From the NCBI GenBank assembly GCA_021234155.1, contig JAJEKV010000217.1, forward strand, positions 312,001-376,000: a DNA stretch of 64,000 nucleotides, given 5' to 3'. Both the position numbers and the translations under genes were made by a program. How positions within the stretch are numbered: position 1 is the first letter of the stretch; each line of letters starts with the position of its first letter. The notes under the pieces were generated by a model, which worked only from the letters and a program-made list of their open reading frames with translations, was not told the DNA's origin and did no database searches. Source of the stretch: Isoetes taiwanensis. Its lineage: Eukaryota; Streptophyta; Lycopodiopsida; Isoetales; Isoetaceae. Below are positions 54,000 through 64,000 of the stretch, piece after piece.

Positions 54000-56640
54000 C
54001 TGGCGAAGATAGTGTGATAGTAAATATAAGCATTATGCTATATTTTTAGGTTATATTCTCGAAATCTGGCCCTATACGACTCTCCTTCTGTGCTTTCTTC
54101 AACACCTCAGAATGCGAAAACAAGCGACAACAGCTTCAGGCGCACAAGAAGCTCAAGAAGGCCACGGTTTCAGTGCATGTCATAACAGCGCATGAGCCAG
54201 GGAAGTCGACTTCTTCTTATAATATCCTTTGGGTCCAATATATGAAGCATTTTTTGCAGGTAAAATTACATGAAGTGTGCTTACAAAGTGGGTATTTAAC
54301 TTCACATTTGTAATAGGGTTTTGTGATCAGCCACTTGATCTCTTACTATTTACAACCTTGTATCAGCCTAATTTTTCTGCGGTGAACATGAATGAGCTGG
54401 GTTTGAACAGTGAAGCACGAATCCGACTCTGTAGCCGTCTATTTTTAAATAGGAATTTTTTCTACTAAAGAGCTTCCATATTTTTGCATCAGTTGAAAAG
54501 CATGTGTACCGGATTTTTTCATTTTCATCTATGTTTTGGGTAGTTATCAGGTTACATATAGAAGCGCCTCAGATTGTTAAGCATGCCGAATTTGAAAAAG
54601 TGTTTAATTGTATGCAGGCCGAATTCGTTTTCGCTCTATAGAGGTAAAAAGAGCTTCCACAACTCTTTATTAAAAATAAGATTTTCTATTTCAGTTGTGC
54701 TCTTCCTCCACTCATGCCAGGTTTCATATTTTCTTCTTTATTGTGCAAGCAGGTAAATGGGGTTTAGATCCTGTTACCTTTTTTTATGTTGTTGGGAGGT
54801 AGGAATGCTGAAAGGCGGAAAATATAGTGTTCATCCTACTCCAAGTCATTCAAGGATCCAAAATATGATTCAAATCTATTTCACTCGGCTAATGTAGTTG
54901 CCTCTACATTCATCAGCTTTTAGTTCCAAAGGTATTTTAGCCCGTTATTCCAGTTTATCTTTTCTCAGCTTTTTGATTTGCATCCCACCAATATATTAAT
55001 AGTACTTTCTTGCTAAAACCTAGAAAATCATTGGAGCTTGAGTCTTATAGCGAAGATGGATTGGATATTTGCAACGTCATGTCGTCAGCAATCTGTGTTC
55101 TTACCTGGACACTATTATATATTCTGTAATTTATTTCAAACCAATGTATTTACTGTTCTTCATTGTTCCCTTCTTTCAAAATATGAGTACAATTCATGAA
55201 GTCCTTAGAATGATTTAGTAGCATTTCTAAAGTGCCAAAAGTGCCAGGTGCAGATTCAGTGGATGAAGTCCCTAGAATGATCAAATAGCATTTTCTAGAG
55301 TGCCAAGTTCTGCCATGGTGATTAGTGTTTTTCATTCTCTCACTGTTATCAACATGAAAATAAGAAAGAAAACAAGATAACAGAGACCTCTTTTTCAATC
55401 AGTCGGATGTTCATCGCATATCATGATCATCAAGCTGGTTGCTCCAGATACCAGTCTGCCTATGATTAGTATCTTTGAATAAGTGCTACTGTCAAGGACT
55501 GCCAAAATTGTAAAAATGGTGTACTAAAATGCTTTATCATCGGCTGCGTGCTTATAGTGGTGGTCCCCTTGCAAAACATTGATTTACGTAGCTTACAAAA
55601 CAATAGTTTTCCTTTTGTTGCAATACAAAAGCTGTCAACTAACAAGGTAGGTCATCATCATAAATATCAAGGAACTCAAACCTTTTGTCCTTTCCTAACC
55701 ATGCAATGAAAATGGATGATACTGTTAATGTTGTTTTTTGGTTCGTGATATCCAAAGTAAAACTTAATATCCTCTTTTGCGAAGCACGCGATTCTAAAGG
55801 CGTCTTTCTATGCTAAGAAACGCGTCTATATTTCTGAGATTAGGAAGGACATCATCCCTCTCTGCAAAATGCAGTTTACTGGTTCTATAACAATATATCG
55901 GTATTGCTGCTCACTTGCATCACCACATTAGCGACAACATTGGAGTATGTCAACAGTGCCCCCTCTCTCCAACTCTATTAGGTCTTTATAATGATCAATT
56001 GGAAGAATGGCCCCCATGTGGCACAAGCAGCTCCCTTCTACATGCAAGTGATGCAGGCATGTAGAAAGGATGTAGCTGTAGCATCACGGTGCTACATGCT
56101 ACATGTAGCATTGTGATGCTTTGAACACATTGTGCATGACTACATGCATGACAATTAACTTGGAGAAAAATAAACTACTTGTATTATCAAACATGCTACA
56201 ATTCTATCAAGCGCGGCAACTCCAGTCACACATTTACTAATTGTAAGTACATATCAAATTTCACAACAATGTAGACTCGGAACAAACCAGATTTACAAAG
56301 ACAACAAAAACAAAAACGTATATTTTTACCATACAGCAAACGAACATAAGACATGCATAGAACAAGGTTTTGAAAGCAGAGTGCCTAAAAAATTTAAGGT
56401 TTTGAAAGCAGAATGCCTAAAATACTTAATGTTTTAAAAGCCGTCGTTACCTTCAGTTTGAAACAAACCAAAGTAAAAAAAGCTAAACAGCTTTAAAGCA
56501 CAAAAAAACTTTTTTAATTACTTTTTCATTAAAGACGACTTGAAAAGCAAGTCAATGTTTTCATTAAACAAGATATGTCCAAATGGCAATTTTATAATGA
56601 AAACGCAATTTTAACAGGAAAGCAGGCAATTCCAAATAGA
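54000..56640. other. Intergenic
   Basis: One coding-like stretch on the plus strand at 54105-54260 (ENKRQQLQAHKKLKKATVSV, ending at a CAG|GTAAAA donor) is too short to name. 55190-55310 has two copies of CCTAGAATGATxxxxTAGCATTT-type sequence. 56077-56121 is a 19-bp hairpin (AGCATCACGGTGCTACATG with two mismatches). No other gene seen. Confidence 0.5.
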
Positions 56641-56664
56641 AAACCAAGTTCACATGTCTAACAG

Positions 56665-59210
<2,546 letters not shown>

Positions 59211-59700
59211 TGCCAACAATTCAAAAAAAGCAAAAAGGATCGTGGCATGTTGTAAATTTTAAAATAAATTATCGCTAGAAAATAAAGGGAAAATTTTAAC
59301 TATGTTGTCTTTTTTCATAATTGTCAAAATGCCCCTGTATTTAACAGGGTTGCCTAACCCGAGGTGACCGATTTGCTGCGGTTCTAGCTATGCCACGTGT
59401 CATGCCACATAGGCCAAATTGATTCTATGCCGTTAGATCTGTCTATTTTCGCATCTACAGTTAAAAAAATTAGAAAGTAAAGAAAATTCCATTTGAATGG
59501 TCTTCTGGGTCTTCTGGAGATGCCCCCAATGGGAAAGCACGCCACGTCTAAAATTCCCTTCTTCTAGCATCGCCTCTGGCCTCTGGCACAAGTAGCCGCT
59601 TCTGCCATTTTTCCTCTTGCTCTTCGATTTCGGCGAAGTATCCTTGATAAGCCATTTTTTGGAGCTTTTTCAACGCAAATCTGTATTCTGACTTGGACTT
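59211..59700. other. Intergenic
   Basis: Nothing supported. Confidence 0.4.
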
Positions 59701-59708
59701 TCAAAAGA

Positions 59709-61077
59709 TGTTGGCAGTGCAAGGACTGGAACCATTGCATGAAATATGGCCTTCATATATGGTTGTGAGGCTTGGCAGGGAAAACTACACAGGTAAATAA
59801 ACTAACACCTAGTTCCTAAATTTCTTGATTTTGTTTTGGCATCGGTAGATTCCTTCTTGGTGCACCATCAAGAACCCATCCTTGCTGCAGATCTACTGTC
59901 TTCGTTATAAGCTTCTAGAATGTTTTGGCCGAACATTTATCTTGGCAAAGAATTACTTCAATGGGTATTGAGTTTCGAAAGCTAGCTTAATACATCCCTG
60001 ATTTTGTCATATTTAGAGCTCAATGTCTTCTTCATGCCCTCTCTAGATGAGCCTTAGACAATAACACACCCATAAGACTTGCTTCCTCCCATAATATTCT
60101 TGCGACAATAGGATCATTCTGAAATATGTTATCTTCGATTGTTAAAACATCTAAATCTCGAAGCATGTAACTTCGCGGGTAGCATTCCTTCTGGACTTAT
60201 AGGATAGCTTTGGCTGTTAGACAGCTTATGCATTGTAAATTGACTGGTCACGCAAAATATTTTAATTTTATAGATTCATTGACAAGGTTTTTCCGTCCTT
60301 TGATAACTTTGTGTAGCTTTTGTCATTTAGATCTTCATTGAGATGCACTTGATTAGGAACCTTTAGATGATTTAATTCTGAATTCTGGGCGGCCAGGTTG
60401 ATAATTGAATACATGTATACATTGACAATGAACCTTAAGATGAAAAATTCTGAGTTCAATGCAACCATGTTGATTTGATGTAATGTGCATTAAAAGGCCC
60501 AGGTTTTCATTTCTCTATGGAAGCATATTTGCAAAATGAGAAATTTGAGTAGTGGGAAGGAGGATTTGATGAAAAAATGCAAGCCAAAAAAGACAATGCA
60601 ACTCATATGTATGATTTTATGCACAAGCACCATTCCAGTTTCTACTCTTGTCCTTGCCATGTACTAGAGGCATTGTTATTCTGTTGCAGAGGAAAGCTGG
60701 CCACGTACGGCGTGGTTCCAAATGGAAAACAAATGCATGAAGAATATGAGAATGAAGCTAATATTAAATCCGATGATGAAGAAACAAACTATGACAAGGC
60801 AAGAAAATATTTTACTTTGGTGATATGGGAAAGGGAATTTGGGGACATTGAAGGAGAATGGAAAGAGGTTGCAAGGATGCCTCTAGAGCTGTGGGATGAC
60901 ATATAAACTGTATACAGGCTCATAATTTGTGAGAGTGGAAACTTGGTGTTTTTGCAGCCTGAAGGAAGGAATTCTATTGTTTGTAACGTTGATACTGGCT
61001 CTTGGGAATACCTACCTCCATTGCCCAGAAAGATTGGACATAAGACATGGCAGAACCTCTTTATGTTGGACCTCATA
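59709..61077 (+). pseudogene. F-box/kelch-type protein relic
   Basis: The clearest part is 60577-61077. YFTLVIWEREFGDIEGEWKEV with ARMPLELWDD, then ESGNLVFLQPEGRNSIVCNV and TGSWEYLPPLPRK, follow the C-terminal beta-propeller pattern of plant F-box/kelch proteins ('W..VARMP.E', 'D....W..LP'). An in-frame TAA at 60904-60906 splits it, so it is a pseudogene unless spliced. The ATG at 59709 with a short exon ending ENYT and a GTAAAT donor may be an earlier exon; the link is a guess. No F-box motif itself was found. Confidence 0.5.
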
Positions 61078-61590
61078 TGAACAAGAAGCTATAGACCCTA
61101 TCTATTAATTCTCTCACAGAACTTGATGTTGCAGCTTACGAGTGATTAAATCGAAGGGTTGAACTTGAAATTCCATTAGGCTCATAGCTAGCTTCACCTT
61201 AACATGATTTTGTATTCCTGGCTTTTATATTCGTTTTTTTAAGCTTGATTTATATCTATATTTTCCATTGTTATTGCATTGATTTTTGGTGCTTGTAGTA
61301 ATGGTGAAGGTTGGCAGCCTAGAATTGCATCTACAACGTTCTTTTAACAATGGTTGTTTCAGTATCTTCTTCTATTGTATTTTCTATTATTTACAAAATG
61401 CTCGGGTGTGGCGCAGGAGAATTCTATAAAGGTTGAGCTGGCAGACTGTTGGTTCTTTCTTTAAGGCTATCTTCATTGTGAAACTTCAAATCATACGGAC
61501 ACATTTTGTTTGACATAAATGATACCGTTTCGAAATGAGGAACATCCAAAAAGTCCATCACACCCAAGAGGGATGCACTCATGTAGGGAA

Positions 61591-61791
61591 TGTGACGACC
61601 ATATGGATATTCGTATCATACGAACATTATACTCCTATGTACAAAAGATGGTCGTCACACGGATGCAAAAGGGTAGTTGTACAAGACAGGGTTTGAACTC
61701 GCAACCTTCCAGTTGCAAGTCACACACCCTTGCCAAGTGCGCTACCAATATTTGCAAGTCACACACCCTTGCCAAGTGCGCTACCAATATT
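61591..61791 (-). repeat. tRNA-derived SINE-like repeat, copy 2
   Basis: Read on the minus strand it begins GGTAGCGCACTTGGCAAGG (A box) and has GAGTTCAAACC (B box) about 40 bases on, as in a tRNA gene. A body with GATGGTCGTCACA pairs with TGTGACGACCAT at the far end. The tRNA-like head is tandemly duplicated (units of 38 bp in 61713-61790). Homologous to 13791-13962. Confidence 0.6.
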
Positions 61792-62149
61792 TGTTGAAGA
61801 CATTCCTTCACGTTTCCTTCATATGTGGGACTATCTCCAGAAGGTTCTAGAATGTTCTAGAACCTAAATGCATGCGCGACACTTGGCGCGATCTCATCCA
61901 TTGGAGTGGCGCGATCCTGACCGTTGGTCTAGATATATAAGGAGGCACCTCCTTCTTGTCAAACCATTCCGGTTTAACGCCAGTCTTGAGCCTTCTAGGC
62001 ATCTGTCTTGTATTCCTGCTTGCCTTCGGGCTATTATATTATTGATTCCTGTTCATATATCAGATTCTTTGCCGATCTTGGCATATTTCTTCCGTATTTC
62101 TTGCGTATTTTCCACGTATTTTCCTTGTTTTTCGAGTAGGTTCATGACA
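61792..62149 (+). mobile_element. 5' LTR of a Ty3/gypsy element
   Basis: Starts TGTTGAAGACATTCC and ends TTCATGACA (TG..CA). A TATA box (ATATATAAGG) lies at about 61930 and a pyrimidine-rich transcript region follows. The sequence after it (GTTTGAACCGGAATCCC) is where the primer site should be. The left boundary could instead be 61591 if the SINE-like part is LTR. Confidence 0.55.
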
Positions 62150-62339
62150 GTTTGAACCGGAATCCCTTACCGGTTCTTGTCTGCTCTGATCCTAAGCATT
62201 TTTTTGCTCATATTTGGCGATTTTATATCTATGGAGGAGGTTCCGACTTTATTACAAGCAGGTCGGCTGACTTGTTCAAGTATGCCGGCCAGGTTGCGGT
62301 TGGACAATAAAGAGCTTAAGGAGCGTATTGCTTCACACG

Positions 62340-63500
62340 AAGTACGCTTCTAGCTCGGGATTGAGGCTATCAGAGCCTAAGATCAGCCTGCCAAAGAAGT
62401 TTGATGGCACTCGGTCCAAGTTCCGCGGTTTTTTGAATCAGATCAGGCTTGTGACTCAGCTCCATCCTCATAGATATCCCACAGCTCAAGAACAAGTGGG
62501 GCTGATTGGTTCTCTTCTCACAGGGCCAGCTCTAAGTTGGTTTGCTCCTTTATTGGAGAAAGGAGCCCCCGAGTTGCAAGATTTTCTTTGCTTTCAACTG
62601 CGAGAACTCGAAGCATGCTTTGGAGACACCGTCGTCGTCGCCACGGCCGATCCACAAAACTTTGCAACTTAAGGCAAGGCTCTCGCCCGGCTTCAATTAT
62701 ATGCATCGAATTTGGCAAATTGCGGTAGATACTGCATGGGATGATATTGCACTTCAAGATTGTTTCCGAAGGGGGTTACGAGAGGATGTCAAAGATATGT
62801 TGTTGTCTATGGAGGATCCCCGGAGTTTGGAAGAAGCCATCGATTTGGAGTTCGATGTGATAATCGGCTCTTGAACGTAGGCAAAAGAGGCGTAGTCGAG
62901 GTCTTTCCAATTACACAAGCTATAGCTAACGCCTTCCCCGACCTCATCATCCTAGAATCTAGCAGATCTAGACCGAGCCTATGCATTGATCGGGCAGTTC
63001 GAGGACCCTTATCCGCCGAAGAAGCGGCGTCGGAGAGAGGCTAATCTTTGCCTCTCTTGTGGAGGAGCTGGCCATATCGCTTCGTGGATGCCTGTGGGAA
63101 GTGCCTAAATCGGTCGGAAAACTTGGGGGCGGTCCGAGTAGTAGGAGTCTCTCGTCGGCTGGCGCTTTTCTCGAACTCCTTCCACATTTCGACATGTTTA
63201 TTCCATCGGATAAGGTCGCAAGGCATTCTTCATCCCTATATCATTGAAATCGAAGTTGGAGAATTGCAAGTCTTGGCGCAACTTGATTGTGGTGCAAACG
63301 CTTGTTTTATGGATAGTGCGTTGGCCGTAAGCCACGCCATCCCTAGAAGCAAGGTTGAGCATCCCGCTTACGTCGAAGTGATTGATGGGCGGGAGATCTC
63401 CTGGGTGCGATCCGCGAATGTACCGCACCTCTTGTTTTGTTCGAGGGAGTTTCTTGCGGTATTTCCTTCAATCTCATTACTAGCCCTCATGCGCCAATAG
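62340..63500 (+). pseudogene. Ty3/gypsy gag-protease relic
   Basis: Gag capsid-type segments in shifting frames: LPKKFDGTRSKFRGFLNQIR, SLLTGPALSWFAPLLEKG, then QIAVDTAWDDIALQDCFRRG and GLREDVKDMLL, ordered as in the Retrotrans_gag domain. A single Zn-knuckle remnant (CLSCGGAGHIA) is near 63050. The retroviral-type aspartic protease block VLAQLDCGANACFMD (63271-63315) has Cys where active enzymes have Ser/Thr (D-S/T-G). Many stops and shifts. RT and integrase would lie beyond the right edge. Confidence 0.8.
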
Positions 63501-63729
63501 TCTTGGGTCTGCCCGGCTCGAGCTACATAACCTCCCAGATTGATTGGCGTACTAGATCATTTCGATTTCTTTGGTTCTAGCTCTAGTTCAGTTCATCGCA
63601 TATCGGTCTCTACACCATCAACTCGATCGTGCGGTATCATGGGCCCTTCGACTCCGTTCTTCTTTGTTCCATGTTACGATCCGCCTCTTGCCTCTGCTCC
63701 GGTTCATGCCCCAGATTCGATCATGTTCT

Positions 63730-63880
63730 TGATGATGTCCCAGCTCGGCTCTAGTTCCTGCTCTTGCTCGGTTCGGTTTACGCTCTGCTCCAGTTCTTGC
63801 TCCGGTCCTGTTTCTGCTCCGGTTCTTGATCGGTTCTGTTCCGGTTGCTCCTGCTCATGTTCATGTTCCCGCTCATGCTT
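63730..63880. repeat. GCTC/GGTTC low-complexity repeat
   Basis: Degenerate repeats of CTGCTCCGGTTCTTGCTC; in the minus frame a Glu/Gln-rich peptide. Inside the gypsy element. Confidence 0.6.
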
Positions 63881-64000
63881 TTGTGGAGGTTTCTTCATGC
63901 CCTCGGCCGTATCTCGGAGATTTCTCTTGCGAAGTTTGATAAATCTAGAAGGCAAGATCCAAGTTCGGTGTTTGCAATCCAGGTTCACCCATCGGCTAGC

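Noticed and set aside
56077-56121. Possible microRNA precursor
   Set aside because: Stem only 19 bp with a tiny loop; too short for a plant precursor.

Overview
The window is nuclear DNA from a land plant. The best evidence is an intact alpha-tubulin gene with GT-AG introns, two tandem genes for heavy-metal-associated isoprenylated plant proteins (HIPPs), and plant-type transposons: PIF/Harbinger, LINEs, a TRIM, a Ty3/gypsy element and SINE-like repeats. Genes are sparse and most of the window is AT-rich intergenic DNA and old repeats. That suits a repeat-rich genome such as a gymnosperm or fern, but the species cannot be fixed from the sequence.

Layout. 1-2.2 kb: broken ORFs, one with an FCP1/HAD-like phosphatase fold, around GC-rich inverted repeats. 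4.2-7.5 kb: two HIPP genes on the minus strand with a Tourist-like MITE between them. 8.6-12.7 kb: a PIF/Harbinger transposase ORF and a frameshifted Myb/SANT partner, with a complete 540-bp TRIM between them. 14.5-19 kb: a LINE remnant and a nested inverted-repeat complex. 20.2-23.5 kb: a direct-repeat pair, the second copy split by a LINE. 23.5-31.2 kb: gene relics (metacaspase exon, EF-hand/Cys-rich ORF, Gln-rich exon), a short-motif array and another LINE remnant. 33.4-49 kb: a LINE interrupted by a 13.5-kb insertion. 51.0-53.4 kb: a multi-exon Crypton/DUF3504-type tyrosine recombinase gene with two frameshifts. 56.7-59 kb: alpha-tubulin. 59.7-61.1 kb: an F-box-type relic. 61.6-64 kb: a SINE-like repeat and the 5' part of a degenerate Ty3/gypsy element.

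The outstanding object is the insertion at 35302-48814. It has 29-bp identical terminal inverted repeats and an apparent AT target duplication. Removing it rejoins the interrupted LINE reverse-transcriptase frame. It carries about a dozen small, compactly spaced, mostly frameshifted genes: plus-strand genes on the left, minus-strand genes on the right. Several have TATA boxes and C/T-rich leaders. After most stop codons, about 85-140 bp downstream, lies a hairpin of one shared family (arms related to GATCACACGACGCGAA). One gene begins with the exact histone H3 tail MARTKQTAR and ends in recognisable H3-fold segments. This looks like an endogenised DNA virus or virus-like transposon. No capsid, polymerase, integrase or packaging gene was recognised, so its class is open. 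The hairpin-rich cluster at 1-2.2 kb may be a fragment of a related element.
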